NCBI GenBank assembly: GCA_023388965.1 | Contig: JAEWFF010000018.1 | Location: 62,001 to 126,000, forward strand | Length of the DNA stretch: 64,000 nt | Direction of reading: 5' to 3' | From: Pseudomonadota bacterium | GTDB taxonomy: Bacteria; Pseudomonadota; Alphaproteobacteria; Rhizobiales; Methylopilaceae | In this document: positions 18,096 through 26,570 of the stretch, piece by piece | Numbering within the stretch: position 1 is the stretch's first letter | How the letters are laid out: each line of letters opens with the position of its first letter | The notes under the pieces: generated by a model | What the model saw: only the letters and a program-made list of their open reading frames with translations | Databases searched by the model: none | Told to the model about the DNA's origin: nothing | Translations under genes and position numbers: made by a program

Positions 18096-19028
18096 TCAAT
18101 CGAACAGGCTGGACACCGACTTTTCCTCGGCGGTGCGGGCAATGGCCTCGCCGATGAGGTCCGACACCTCGATGCAGCGGATGTTCTTGGCCACCTTCAC
18201 GGCCTCGGTCGGCTGGATGGAATCGGTCAGCACCAGTTCCTTGAGTTTGGAGCCGGCGATGCGCGCCACAGCCCCGCCCGACAGCACGCCATGGGTGATG
18301 TAGGCGTAGACGCTTTCGGCGCCCTGATTGAGCAGGGCCTCGGCGGCGTTCACCAGAGTGCCGCCCGAATCCACGATATCGTCGACGAGGATGCAGTTCT
18401 TGCCCACGACATCGCCGATGACATTCATGACCTCGCTCTCGCCGGGGCGTTCGCGGCGCTTGTCCACGATGGCGAGGGAAGCATCGATGCGCTTGGCGAC
18501 CGCCCGGGCGCGGACCACGCCGCCGACATCCGGTGAAATGACCGCGATATTGTCGAGCGGGATGTTCTGCTGGATGTCGCGCACGAGGGCCGGCGCGGCG
18601 AACAGATTGTCGGTCGGGATGTCGAAGAAGCCCTGGATCTGCCCGGCGTGCAGGTCGAGCGTCAGAACGCGGTCCGCCCCCGCGCGGGTGATGAGATTGG
18701 CCACCAGCTTGGCCGAGATCGGCGTGCGCGGGCCGGCTTTGCGGTCCTGCCGTGCATAGCCGAAATAGGGCAGGACGGCGGTGATGCGGCGCGCCGAGGC
18801 CCGGCGGAGCGCATCGATGATGATGAGCAGCTCCATCAGGTGGTCGTTGGCCGGGAACGAGGTCGACTGGACCACGAAGACATCCTCGCCGCGCACGTTT
18901 TCGAGGATTTCGACGAAGATCTCCATGTCGGCGAAGCGCCGGACATTGGCCTTTGTCAGGGGGATTTTCAGATAAGCGGCGATGGCTTCCGCCAACGGAC
19001 GGTTGGAGTTGCCCGCGACAATTTTCAT
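18096..19028 (-). CDS. prs: Ribose-phosphate pyrophosphokinase
   Basis: This 310-residue PRPP synthase has a conserved N-terminus ([20 protein letters not shown]) and the catalytic-loop region [20 protein letters not shown]. The metal/PRPP sites are [18 protein letters not shown] and [19 protein letters not shown]. It supplies PRPP for nucleotides, histidine and tryptophan. It is transcribed toward rplY, with parDE inserted antisense between them. Confidence 0.97.
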   Translation of the reverse strand: MKIVAGNSNRPLAEAIAAYLKIPLTKANVRRFADMEIFVEILENVRGEDVFVVQSTSFPANDHLMELLIIIDALRRASARRITAVLPYFGYARQDRKAGPRTPISAKLVANLITRAGADRVLTLDLHAGQIQGFFDIPTDNLFAAPALVRDIQQNIPLDNIAVISPDVGGVVRARAVAKRIDASLAIVDKRRERPGESEVMNVIGDVVGKNCILVDDIVDSGGTLVNAAEALLNQGAESVYAYITHGVLSGGAVARIAGSKLKELVLTDSIQPTEAVKVAKNIRCIEVSDLIGEAIARTAEEKSVSSLFD

Positions 19029-19179
19029 GCTGCCGATTTCCCATGCCCGGACTGGAGGCGTTCCAGCCTGCCGCTCTCGCGCGGCTCTTAGCAGGGCAGG
19101 GCAGCATGCTCAATGTCTGCGACGCCGCCGGGGTTAATTGTTGCAGGTGTGTGAATAAACGGTTGGGGGCGGCCCTCTC

Positions 19180-19355
19180 CTGTGGGGCGCACCCCTCTCC
19201 CGTGGGGCGGTTCCCCTCTCCCGTTCACGGGAGAGGGCCGACTCGGCCGCAAGGCCGAGCGGGGTGAGGGGACCGGTTCGACAAACCCGGCGGTGCGAGC
19301 TTACCCCTCACCCGGTCGCCTTCGGCGACTCGGCCTCTCCCGCAGGCGGGAGAGG
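19180..19355. repeat. Repeat type B cluster upstream of prs
   Basis: Three short CCCCTCTCC(T/C)GTGGGG units are followed by a full type B element at 19215-19272 (CTCTCCCGttcaCGGGAGAG, GGCCGCAAGGCC inner hairpin, GGGGTGAGGGG). An inverted partner lies at 19303-19355. This fills most of the 337-bp gap between prs and the DUF2165 gene. The remaining 19029-19179 is presumed prs promoter without a clear motif. Confidence 0.8.
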
Positions 19356-19365
19356 CGAAGAGCGC

Positions 19366-19866
19366 TCATATCTCCGTCTCGCCGTCCGGCATGGCGACAT
19401 AGATCAGCACGACGGCGATGGTGATGAAGAAGCGGAAGGCGTCTTCCACGCCGTTCCACTGCTCGGACATCCACATGCCGAACCATTCGCCGCCGATCGA
19501 CATGAAGCCGACCTGCCATATGAGAAAGCCGAGGCTGAGGCCCGCCACCGCCCATGTCTTGGACCGGTTGAACGTACGGGCAGGCGCGCCGACATTGCCG
19601 GCCATGTGGTAGGCGCCGATCCAGCACAGAAGGGCGGCCGCAAGCTCGCAGGCGATGATGAAGACATAAGCGGCGTGATGGAGTGCCGTATTGTCGATGG
19701 CGCGGTATCCGATGGTCGAGTCCGGAAAGATCGTGTCCATCGTCAGTACATGCTGAACGAAGGCGAAATTGGTGCCGTAATCGGTGATGTTGCCGAACGC
19801 GACCAGCGAGGCGAAGAATGCGATGGCGGCGACGAACAGCGTCTTGCTGATGCGGATGATGGTCAT
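19366..19866 (-). CDS. DUF2165 family membrane protein
   Basis: This 166-residue protein has four predicted membrane segments (about residues 8-25, 65-88, 105-125 and 140-160). It carries DUF2165 features: FGNITDYGTNFAFVQHVLTM and DTIFPDSTIGYRAI near the N-terminus, and GGEWFGMWMSEQWNG before the last helix. It is an inner-membrane protein of unknown function and appears monocistronic. Confidence 0.9.
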   Translation of the reverse strand: MTIIRISKTLFVAAIAFFASLVAFGNITDYGTNFAFVQHVLTMDTIFPDSTIGYRAIDNTALHHAAYVFIIACELAAALLCWIGAYHMAGNVGAPARTFNRSKTWAVAGLSLGFLIWQVGFMSIGGEWFGMWMSEQWNGVEDAFRFFITIAVVLIYVAMPDGETEI

Positions 19867-19927
19867 GGCGCCCCCCGGCGAATCGCGATCTGCGATGTCC
19901 GGCGCAACCGTGCCTCAAGGCCGTCCG

Positions 19928-20704
19928 TCAGTCGAGCGCGATCGCCGAGATCAGCCGTCCGTAATCGGGCTCGCCGCGATGGGTTGCACGGCGGTAGGAG
20001 TAGAGGCGGGCCTCGTCGGAATAGGTGTCGAGGCCGAGATCGGCCACATGGCCGACGCCGATGGAGTGCAGCCGCGCACCGATATAGCCGCCGAGATCGA
20101 ACAGGCTCTTGCCGGGCGCCTCGCCCGGCCGGAAGAAACGTGTATTGGCGGAATCCGCCGCGCGAAACGCGGTCAGGAATTCCGGCCCGACCTCGTAGCT
20201 CGGCTGGCGCAGGCAGGGGCCGAGCACAGCCACGATGGCGTCGCGCCGCGCGCCGAGCTTCTCCATCGCGATGATCGTCTCCTCAAGCACGCCGCCGAGC
20301 GCGCCCTTCCAGCCGGCATGGGCCGCGCCGATAACGCCTTCATGTGCGTCCGCGAACAGGACCGGGCCGCAATCCGCCGTCGCCACGCCGACGGCAAGGC
20401 CGCGTGTGGCTGTAACCACGCCATCGGCCTCGGGCGCCTTTCCGGCGGCCCAGGGCTCGAACGCGATGACGACTTCGGCGGAATGGGTCTGGTGCGGCGT
20501 TGCCAGCATGCCGTCGGCAACGGCAAGCGCGGACGTCATGCGGCGGCGGTTCTCCGCCACGTGGGCCGGATCGTCGTTGGATCCACGCCCGCCGTTCAGC
20601 GTCGCGTACAGACCTTCCGACACGCCGCCCTCGCGCGTGAAGAAAGCATGGCGGATGCCGTGCGCGGCGGAAAGGGAAGGATGCGTGAGATGCGGAATGG
20701 TCAT
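19928..20704 (-). CDS. pgeF: Purine nucleoside phosphorylase/polyphenol oxidase PgeF (YfiH/LACC1 family)
   Basis: This 258-residue multicopper-fold enzyme has the zinc/active-site residues in TPHQTHSAEVVIAFEP, VATADCGPVLF and IGAAHAGWKGALGGVLEET. The family includes purine nucleoside phosphorylase/adenosine deaminase activity and the E. coli YfiH peptidoglycan-editing factor. Its ATG overlaps the stop of the upstream methyltransferase gene, so lgt, the methyltransferase and pgeF form one coupled operon. Confidence 0.94.
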   Translation of the reverse strand: MTIPHLTHPSLSAAHGIRHAFFTREGGVSEGLYATLNGGRGSNDDPAHVAENRRRMTSALAVADGMLATPHQTHSAEVVIAFEPWAAGKAPEADGVVTATRGLAVGVATADCGPVLFADAHEGVIGAAHAGWKGALGGVLEETIIAMEKLGARRDAIVAVLGPCLRQPSYEVGPEFLTAFRAADSANTRFFRPGEAPGKSLFDLGGYIGARLHSIGVGHVADLGLDTYSDEARLYSYRRATHRGEPDYGRLISAIALD

Positions 20705-21789
20705 GAATTGCTCGGCGTAAATCCGGGCGGCACGGGCAGGCGCGGCTGCGTGACCGCCAGAACCTTGAACAGCGCGCCCATTCCCTTGTCCGAACCGTCG
20801 GTCAGCCGCGCGGTTCCGCTCTCGATCTGCAAGGCCTGTTCGAGGTTCGCTTGCCGCATCAGGATCGCGGAGCGTTCGAGAATGCCGAGGCCGAGCAGGA
20901 AATCGCGCTGCGGCACGGGTCCGTACACCGCCGCGCCGCCAAGCCGCGCGGCATCGGCCAAAGCCGCGAAATCGACATGGGCGGTCAGGTCGGATTCGCC
21001 GGGCTCCTTCAGCGCGTCGACAAAGGCATGGCCGCGCATGGCCTGCAAAGTTTCGCCGGTGCCCGGCCGGTCATAGCCGTAATCGATGACGAGAGCCGCG
21101 CCGCCCTGCGTGGCGAGCCGCTCGCCGAGCGCGGCCATCACGCGCATCGAATCCGGAGAGCTTTCGCAGATCGCGCCGGGCGGCGCGTGCTCGGAGCTCG
21201 CGGGCACCAGACGGTCCGGCACAGGGTGCGGCGACAGGCCGAACTGCAATTCATCGTTCCCGTCGAGGCCGATCACGCGCTCGTGCCACGCATTCTCGCC
21301 GCGCACGTAATGATGAACGGGCAAAGCGTCGAAGAATTCGTTGGCGATCACGATGGCCGGTCCGGCGGGGATCTGGCCGATATTGTGATGCCATGAGATG
21401 TCCATACCGCTGTCGCGGAGCGTCCGGTCCTGGGCGGTGCGCAGAAGCGGGCTCGTCTCGACCATGTGCACGCGTGCGGCCTCGCGGAAGCCGGGCGCGA
21501 TCTTCAGCGCGCGCAGCGCGTCCGCCATCAATGTGCCGCGTCCGGGGCCGATCTCCACGAAATGCACCGGATCGGGCCGCCCCATCACGGACCAGATCGC
21601 CGCGCACCACAGCCCGATCAGTTCGCCGAAAATCTGGCTGATCTCCGGCGCGGTGATGAAATCGCCGGCCGTGCCGAACGGGTCGCGCGTTGCGTAATAA
21701 TGGGCGTTGGCAAGCTGCATGAAGCTTGCGACCGTCACCGGCCCGTCGGCCGCGATGCGGTGGCGCAGTTCGATTTCGACAGGGGTCAT
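20701..21789 (-). CDS. MidA/NDUFAF7-type SAM-dependent methyltransferase
   Basis: This 362-residue protein begins MTPVEIELRHRIAADGPVTV. Family motifs include HYYATRDPFGTAGDFITAPE, the SAM-binding FVEIGPGRGTLMADALR, IVIANEFFDALPVHHYV and LVIDYGYDRPGTGETLQAM. The mitochondrial homologue methylates an arginine of complex I subunit NDUFS2, and the bacterial substrate is presumed similar. I chose the ATG at 21789 because it overlaps the lgt stop by four bases; the longer open frame upstream runs only inside lgt. Confidence 0.92.
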   Translation of the reverse strand: MTPVEIELRHRIAADGPVTVASFMQLANAHYYATRDPFGTAGDFITAPEISQIFGELIGLWCAAIWSVMGRPDPVHFVEIGPGRGTLMADALRALKIAPGFREAARVHMVETSPLLRTAQDRTLRDSGMDISWHHNIGQIPAGPAIVIANEFFDALPVHHYVRGENAWHERVIGLDGNDELQFGLSPHPVPDRLVPASSEHAPPGAICESSPDSMRVMAALGERLATQGGAALVIDYGYDRPGTGETLQAMRGHAFVDALKEPGESDLTAHVDFAALADAARLGGAAVYGPVPQRDFLLGLGILERSAILMRQANLEQALQIESGTARLTDGSDKGMGALFKVLAVTQPRLPVPPGFTPSNS

Positions 21790-22595
21790 GCGGTCCTCCG
21801 CGCACGCAGGATGAAGACCGCGCCGAGCGCGATCATGGGCAGGGACAGCAGCGTTCCCATGGTCAGCCCTCCGAAGAGGAAACCGATATGCGCATCGGGC
21901 TGGCGGAATTGTTCGCCGACGATGCGCGCGACGCCATACAGACCCAGAAACAGGCCGGTGACGAGCCCCGGCCGCTTCAGCGCGCCCGATTTCACCGCAA
22001 TCATCACGATCGTGAAGATCACCGCGCCTTCGAGTGCGGCCTGATAGAGCTGGCTCGGATGGCGCGGCTGCGGCCCGGCATCGGGAAACACCATGGCCCA
22101 CGGCACGTCTGTGACGCGGCCCCAGAGTTCGCCGTTCACGAAATTGGCGATGCGGCCGAAAAACAGGCCCACGGGCGTGACCGATGCGGCCAGATCGAAC
22201 AGCGAGAGGAGATTAGCGCCCGTGCGCCGCGCAAGGACAGCGAGCGCGAGCAGAGAGCCGATCAGCCCGCCATGGAACGACATGCCGCCATGCCAGACGG
22301 CGAAGGCTTCGAGCGGGTTCGCGAGATAATAGGCCGGATTGTAGAACAGCACATAGCCGAGCCGCCCGCCCAGCACGATGCCGAGCGCCATATAGAGCAG
22401 GAAATCGTCGGCCCCCCGTTCGTCCAGCGGCGGTTTGCCCGCCCACAGGCCCTCATTGCGGCACAGCGCCCGCGCCAGCCACCAGCCGAGCATGAGGCTG
22501 ACGACATAGGACAGGGCATACCAGCGGATCGCGAACGGGCCGACGGAGAACGCCACCGGGTCGATTGCCGGGAAAGGGATCGCCATAAGGGGCAT
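21786..22595 (-). CDS. lgt: Phosphatidylglycerol:prolipoprotein diacylglyceryl transferase
   Basis: This roughly 269-residue inner-membrane enzyme adds diacylglycerol to the lipobox cysteine of prolipoproteins. It has PFAIRWYALSYVVSLMLGWW, the signature HGGMSFHGGLIGSLLALA, FFGRIANFVNGELWGRVTD with the essential Arg/Asn residues, and RHPSQLYQAALEGAVIF. The start is uncertain: ATG at 22595 (MPLMAIPFPAIDPVAF) is my choice, ATG at 22586 is close, and no strong ribosome site is visible for either. Confidence 0.95.
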   Translation of the reverse strand: MPLMAIPFPAIDPVAFSVGPFAIRWYALSYVVSLMLGWWLARALCRNEGLWAGKPPLDERGADDFLLYMALGIVLGGRLGYVLFYNPAYYLANPLEAFAVWHGGMSFHGGLIGSLLALAVLARRTGANLLSLFDLAASVTPVGLFFGRIANFVNGELWGRVTDVPWAMVFPDAGPQPRHPSQLYQAALEGAVIFTIVMIAVKSGALKRPGLVTGLFLGLYGVARIVGEQFRQPDAHIGFLFGGLTMGTLLSLPMIALGAVFILRARRTA

Positions 22596-22684
22596 AAGAG
22601 GAGGGGCCTCGGGAACTTTTCCTTGCAAGCGCGATATGCGATTGCCATGTCTGGTTTGTCCAGCACGGGCGGAGCCGCAGAAAC

Positions 22685-22984
22685 ATGACCCAGACTTCCA
22701 ACCGCCTTTTCGACGGCCTCGGCCGCCTGATGACCGATGCCGCAGGCGTCGCCGACAACATGAAGCGCGAAATCGACACTATCGTGAAGACCCAGGCCGA
22801 GCGCATTCTCGGCGATCTCGATCTCGTCAAGCGCGAGGAATTCGAGGCGGCGCGCGAGCTTGCCGCCAATGCCCGCAGCGAGAGCGAAAAGCTCGCCGCG
22901 CGCGTGGCCGCGCTCGAGGCCCAGATCGCCGCCTTCACCGGAGACGCCAAATCCGCCGCGAAGAAGACCAAGGCCGCGGACTGA
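22685..22984 (+). CDS. ubiK: Ubiquinone biosynthesis accessory factor UbiK (BMFP family)
   Basis: This 99-residue protein is mostly one long coiled coil. It has the family start (TSNRLFDGLGRLMTDAAGVA), a middle LVKREEFEAARELA and a heptad stretch KLAARVAALEAQIAAF ending in a lysine-rich tail. BMFP/UbiK proteins bind membranes and assist aerobic ubiquinone synthesis by working with UbiJ. It diverges from lgt with a gap of about 90 bp. Confidence 0.88.
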   Translation: MTQTSNRLFDGLGRLMTDAAGVADNMKREIDTIVKTQAERILGDLDLVKREEFEAARELAANARSESEKLAARVAALEAQIAAFTGDAKSAAKKTKAAD

Positions 22985-23018
22985 CCCTGTCGGTATTGTA
23001 GGTACTGTCGTAGTTATC

Positions 23019-23203
23019 CTCTCCCCTTGTGGGAGAGGTCGGCACGCCGCGTAGCGGCGGCCGGGTGAGGGGTCGTAACTCCGAGTTTGTGACCGCAACC
23101 CCTCACCTCGCTCATGGCCTTGCGGCCATGAGTCGTCCACTCCCACAAGGGGAGAGGATGGGCACCGTGTTTGCTGTGGTCGCTTCTCCAAGGGGAGAGG
23201 ATA
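23019..23203. repeat. Repeat type B inverted pair plus fragment
   Basis: Copy 1 at 23019-23073 is almost identical to that at 8531-8585. The inverted copy 2 is at 23099-23158 (CCCCTCACC, ATGGCC-ttgc-GGCCAT, CTCCCacaaGGGGAG). A partial copy, CTCCAAGGGGAGAGGAT, lies at about 23184-23202. It occupies the gap before the DUF559 gene. Confidence 0.85.
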
Positions 23204-23231
23204 AGCAGCGTGCTCGCGATGAGAAAGGCGT

Positions 23232-23633
23232 ATGCTCTTCCACGAAAAAGCGGATGGGGAGGCCCGGATGCATGACGCGCATCATCGCAAGGTCGGCGAT
23301 TTGCAGCGCGGACGCGCCAAGGCGATGCGCCGCGAGCCGACTTCGGCAGAGCGGAAACTGTGGCAGATTCTGCGGGGCCGTCAGTTCGCGAACGTCAAGT
23401 TTCGGCGGCAGGAGCCGATCGGTCCCTACATCGCTGACTTCGTGTGCTTCGCATCCAAACTGATCATTGAGGTGGACGGCGGCCAGCATTCGGAAAATGC
23501 GCGGGATGCCGTGCGCGACGCATGGCTGGCGGAGCGCGACCTTCGCGTCGTACGCTATTCCAATCTCGATGTGCTTACCAATCCCGATGGTGTGGCGGCC
23601 GATCTCGCGAGGCATCTGAGCGTCGCGCTTTGA
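23232..23633 (+). CDS. DUF559 endonuclease-fold protein
   Basis: This 133-residue protein has a PD-(D/E)XK-like fold. The motif block is RREPTSAERKLWQILRGRQF, then VKFRRQEPIGPYIADFVCF and the catalytic-like LIIEVDGGQHSENARDAVRD (D-x-G-x-H). The C-terminal DLRVVRYSNLDVLTNPDGV is also typical. DUF559 is related to very-short-patch-repair (Vsr) nucleases; its role is unknown. The start could be 23232 or the ATG at 23268. It is flanked on both sides by repeat type B clusters. Confidence 0.9.
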   Translation: MLFHEKADGEARMHDAHHRKVGDLQRGRAKAMRREPTSAERKLWQILRGRQFANVKFRRQEPIGPYIADFVCFASKLIIEVDGGQHSENARDAVRDAWLAERDLRVVRYSNLDVLTNPDGVAADLARHLSVAL

Positions 23634-23696
23634 ACGCTGTGCTTCAGTTCCTCCCGTGAGCGTGTGGCAGCTGCGGGTGCGGCATACTCGAAATCC

Positions 23697-23893
23697 TCTC
23701 CCCTTGTGGGAGAGGACGACTCATGGCCAACGGCCATGAGCGAGGTGAGGGGTTGCCTTCTCCCCCTGTGGGAGAAGGCCGACTCGCGGCGGGCCGCCGC
23801 TAGCGGGATGAGGGGCTTCTTTGCCGGACCAGACCCCTCACCGCGCTCGATGCTGCGCATCGAGTCGATCCTCTCCCACAAGGGGAGAGGATG
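23697..23893. repeat. Repeat type B cluster, three copies
   Basis: Copies are at 23697-23752 (inner hairpin ATGGCC-aac-GGCCAT), 23758-23816 (CTCCCCCTGTGGGAG, inner GGCGG/CCGCC) and, inverted, 23831-23893 (inner GATGC/GCATC). They fill most of the 387-bp gap between the DUF559 gene and proC. 23894-24020 should hold the proC promoter; I see no clear box. Confidence 0.85.
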
Positions 23894-24020
23894 GGCAGTG
23901 GGGTTGCGGACAACCCGTGTACATGCCCCCGCCACCGTGGCGGCCTTTCCGCAGTAGAGCCAGCGGCTATACTCGCGCTCGAATCGTCCGCATTCCGCCA
24001 GCCGAGAGGATAGAGGCCGC

Positions 24021-24860
24021 ATGAGCCAGCCCAGCAAACGCTCCCTGCGCCTGCCCGGCGCGCTGCTGCTCGTCGGCGCGGGCAAGATGGGTGGCGCCAT
24101 GCTTCAGGGCTGGCTGCGCCTCGGCCTCGATCCATCCACGGTCTATGTCGTCGATCCGCAGCCCGCGCCCGAGATGCGGGATGAACTCGACCGGCACGGC
24201 ATTGCGCTCAATCCGTCCTCCATGCCCGCGCCCCGCGTGGTCGTGCTGGCGATCAAACCGCAGAATGTGGCCGGCGCGCTGAAGGCCGTCGCCCAGCATG
24301 TCGAGAAGGACACGCTTGTCATCTCCATTCTGGCCGGCACGACGCTCGGCCTGCTCGATGCCGGTCTGCCGCCGGGCACGGCGATCATCCGCGCCATGCC
24401 GAACACGCCGGCTGCCATCGGCCGCGGCATCACCGTTCTCGCCGCCAATGCGGAAGTCGAGGCCTCGCACAAGCGCATTGCCGGCGAGCTTTTGGAAGCG
24501 GTCGGCGATGTCGCGTGGATCGGTGACGAGGATCTGATGGATGCGGTGACGGCGGTGTCGGGCTCGGGGCCCGCTTATGTGTTCCACCTCACTGAGGCTC
24601 TTGCCGCCGCCGGTGCGAAAGCCGGCCTGCCGCCCGATCTTGCCGCGCGGCTTGCGCGCGCGACCGTCAGCGGTTCGGGCGAATTGCTGCGCCGCTCCGA
24701 TCTCTCGCCCGAAGTGCTGCGCAGGAACGTCACCTCGCCGGGCGGCACGACGGCGGCGGCGCTCGACGTGTTGATGGCGCCGGACGGCCTCGAATGGCTG
24801 ATGAACCGGGCCGTGCAGGCGGCGGCCGACCGCTCGCGCGAGCTTGGCCGCGGCACGTAA
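24021..24860 (+). CDS. proC: Pyrroline-5-carboxylate reductase
   Basis: This 279-residue enzyme performs the last step of proline synthesis. The Rossmann nucleotide site is LLVGAGKMGGAMLQGWLRLG. IIRAMPNTPAAIGRGITVLA is the family hallmark, and AVSGSGPAYVFHLTEAL and RNVTSPGGTTAAALDVL form the substrate/dimer region. It heads a tight run of five genes ending in the CsaA-like gene; spacing to the next gene is 6 nt. Confidence 0.96.
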   Translation: MSQPSKRSLRLPGALLLVGAGKMGGAMLQGWLRLGLDPSTVYVVDPQPAPEMRDELDRHGIALNPSSMPAPRVVVLAIKPQNVAGALKAVAQHVEKDTLVISILAGTTLGLLDAGLPPGTAIIRAMPNTPAAIGRGITVLAANAEVEASHKRIAGELLEAVGDVAWIGDEDLMDAVTAVSGSGPAYVFHLTEALAAAGAKAGLPPDLAARLARATVSGSGELLRRSDLSPEVLRRNVTSPGGTTAAALDVLMAPDGLEWLMNRAVQAAADRSRELGRGT

Positions 24861-24866
24861 GGCTCC

Positions 24867-25499
24867 ATGATCCCCGGCATCTTCCTTGCGGCGGCCAATC
24901 TGGTTTCGCTCGCGGGCGTCGTGTTCTGGGGGTGGGACGCGTTCGAGCTTCTCGTCCTGTACTGGCTTGAAACTGCGATCATCGCGTTCTGGACCGTGGT
25001 TCAGATCGCGTTGAGGCCCGGCGCCGGAGATGTGCGGGCGCGAAGCGTACCCGCAGCGCTCGGCCGCGCATTGTTCTTCGCTCTTCACGCCGCGATCTTC
25101 ATGGCCGTGCATATGCTGATCCTGTGGCGGCTGTTCGGCGGCTTATGGGCTGTGCGTATTCACGGGCCGGGCGATTTCGTGCGGCTTCTGATCCTCGATA
25201 ACGGGCTCTGGATTCCGCTCGCCTTCCTGTTCGTCGTGCGCGGCGGCATGATGCTCGGACAGATGTTCGGCCTGTCGGCGCTCGATGGAGAGCGCGGTGC
25301 GCTGCGCGATCTTTATGCCCGCATTATCACCCTGCATCTGACGCTTCTCATCGGCGCGTTCGCCGCGGATCTTCTCGGCGGGCGTTATGCGCCAATCATT
25401 CTCATCGCGATCAAGACCGCGATCGATCTGTTCTTCGATCCTTTCCGCGCCGCAAAAGAAAAAAGCGCAGGCGTTTCCAAAGGCTCTCTCCCGCCCTAG
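24867..25499 (+). CDS. DUF6498-like multi-pass membrane protein
   Basis: This 210-residue protein has about five membrane segments. The first part, GWDAFELLVLYWLETAIIAF, is the recognisable signature of DUF6498. The rest is hydrophobic helices separated by short charged loops (RPGAGDVRARSV, DGERGALRDLYAR). It starts 6 nt after proC, so it is probably co-transcribed. Function is unknown. Confidence 0.75.
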   Translation: MIPGIFLAAANLVSLAGVVFWGWDAFELLVLYWLETAIIAFWTVVQIALRPGAGDVRARSVPAALGRALFFALHAAIFMAVHMLILWRLFGGLWAVRIHGPGDFVRLLILDNGLWIPLAFLFVVRGGMMLGQMFGLSALDGERGALRDLYARIITLHLTLLIGAFAADLLGGRYAPIILIAIKTAIDLFFDPFRAAKEKSAGVSKGSLPP

Positions 25500-25517
25500 A
25501 ATGCGTTTCCGGGGCTT

Positions 25518-26228
25518 ATGCGGGAGACAGGTGTGAACGCCAGACCTCAATCCGGTGCGCAGGATCAGGCCGTCGATGCGCTGCTCGCCCTTCTTGCCGA
25601 AAACGAATGGGCGGATGTTTCGCTGTCGCGGATCGCGGAAAAAGCCGACCTCAGTCTTGCCGATCTGCGCGCCGCTTTTCCGTCCAAGGGCGCGATCCTT
25701 GCCGGGTTCGCGCGGCGGATCGATCAATCCGTTCTCAAGCCGGCGCCGGAAATAGAAGGCCAGCCGGCGCGCGAGCGGTTGTTCGATGTCGTCATGCGCC
25801 GGTTCGAGGCGCTGAAGCCGTACAAGCCCGCTATCCGCAGCGCGCGGCGCGGCCTTCTGGCCGATCCGATTGCCGCCTCGTCGTGGAACAAGGTGGAGGT
25901 CAATTCCGCGCAATGGATGCTGGCGGCCGCCGGCATCACCGACAGCGGCGCCTACGCCGCGCTGAAGGCACAGGGGCTTGCGGTGCTGTTCACCAATGTC
26001 CTGCCCGTTTTCCTCGACGACAACGATCCCGATCTCACACCGACCATGCGCGAACTCGACAAGCAGCTTCGCCGCGCGGAACGCATGGTCGAGACGGGGG
26101 CCGTCGTTCACAAGGCGGTTGCGCCGTTCCTGTCCGCCATCGCCGGCCTTGCCAGGCGCGATGCGTCCGCACGTCATTGCGCGCCGGACGATCCGCAGGA
26201 GGAAAGCAAGGTTTCATCCCAATTGTGA
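25518..26228 (+). CDS. TetR/COQ9-like helix-turn-helix protein
   Basis: This 236-residue protein has an N-terminal TetR-like DNA-binding fold (residues 15-65): WADVSLSRIAEKADLSLADL, then AFPSKGAILAGFARRID. The remaining helical domain includes VMRRFEALKPYKPAIRSARR and WMLAAAGITDSGAYAALKAQ, a pattern like COQ9 proteins of ubiquinone metabolism. No ligand site can be named. Whether it acts as a repressor or a lipid-binding COQ9-like protein is open. Confidence 0.7.
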   Translation: MRETGVNARPQSGAQDQAVDALLALLAENEWADVSLSRIAEKADLSLADLRAAFPSKGAILAGFARRIDQSVLKPAPEIEGQPARERLFDVVMRRFEALKPYKPAIRSARRGLLADPIAASSWNKVEVNSAQWMLAAAGITDSGAYAALKAQGLAVLFTNVLPVFLDDNDPDLTPTMRELDKQLRRAERMVETGAVVHKAVAPFLSAIAGLARRDASARHCAPDDPQEESKVSSQL

Positions 26229-26265
26229 GCGGCAGGCGGTTTCGTTCTTGCCCAAGGAGGCCGAT

Positions 26266-26568
26266 ATGACGATGGCTTTATGCGTCAAATGCGGCGCGAT
26301 GAAACACGGTGCATTTACGCCGTGCAGCGAATGCCGGGCCATTCCCGACACCGAAATCGACATCGCCTATACTTTGCTGTTTTCCGATCATCATTTCGAG
26401 GAAAGCGTCCTGCAGGAGATTTCGCAGAGCATGCTCGCCGGCGCCCCGCGGCCTGTTCTGCCGCCCGAGCAGGAAGAGCAGTTTCTCGAACAGGCGCGGC
26501 CGCATATGCCGGCTTTGATGGAACAGGTCGAGAAACTCAAACGCGCGATGAGGAACGAGGAAGACTGA
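26266..26568 (+). CDS. Small zinc-ribbon-like conserved protein
   Basis: This 100-residue protein begins MTMALCVKCGAMKHGAFTPC. The CVKC and CSEC pairs (residues 6-9 and 20-23) form a likely zinc ribbon. The rest is helical with an acidic tail (KLKRAMRNEED). A strong AAGGAGG lies at 26254-26260. It sits 37 nt after the TetR/COQ9-like gene and 2 nt before the CsaA-like gene. Function unknown. Confidence 0.75.
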   Translation: MTMALCVKCGAMKHGAFTPCSECRAIPDTEIDIAYTLLFSDHHFEESVLQEISQSMLAGAPRPVLPPEQEEQFLEQARPHMPALMEQVEKLKRAMRNEED

Positions 26569-26570
26569 GC

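Noticed and set aside
19029..19365. Insertion sequence or transposase remnant in the repeat-filled gaps
   Set aside because: No transposase reading frame or target duplication is visible; only short palindromes.
22596..22628. TTG start of lgt at 22628
   Set aside because: It adds a stretch without family similarity; ATGs at 22595 and 22586 match the usual lgt N-terminus.
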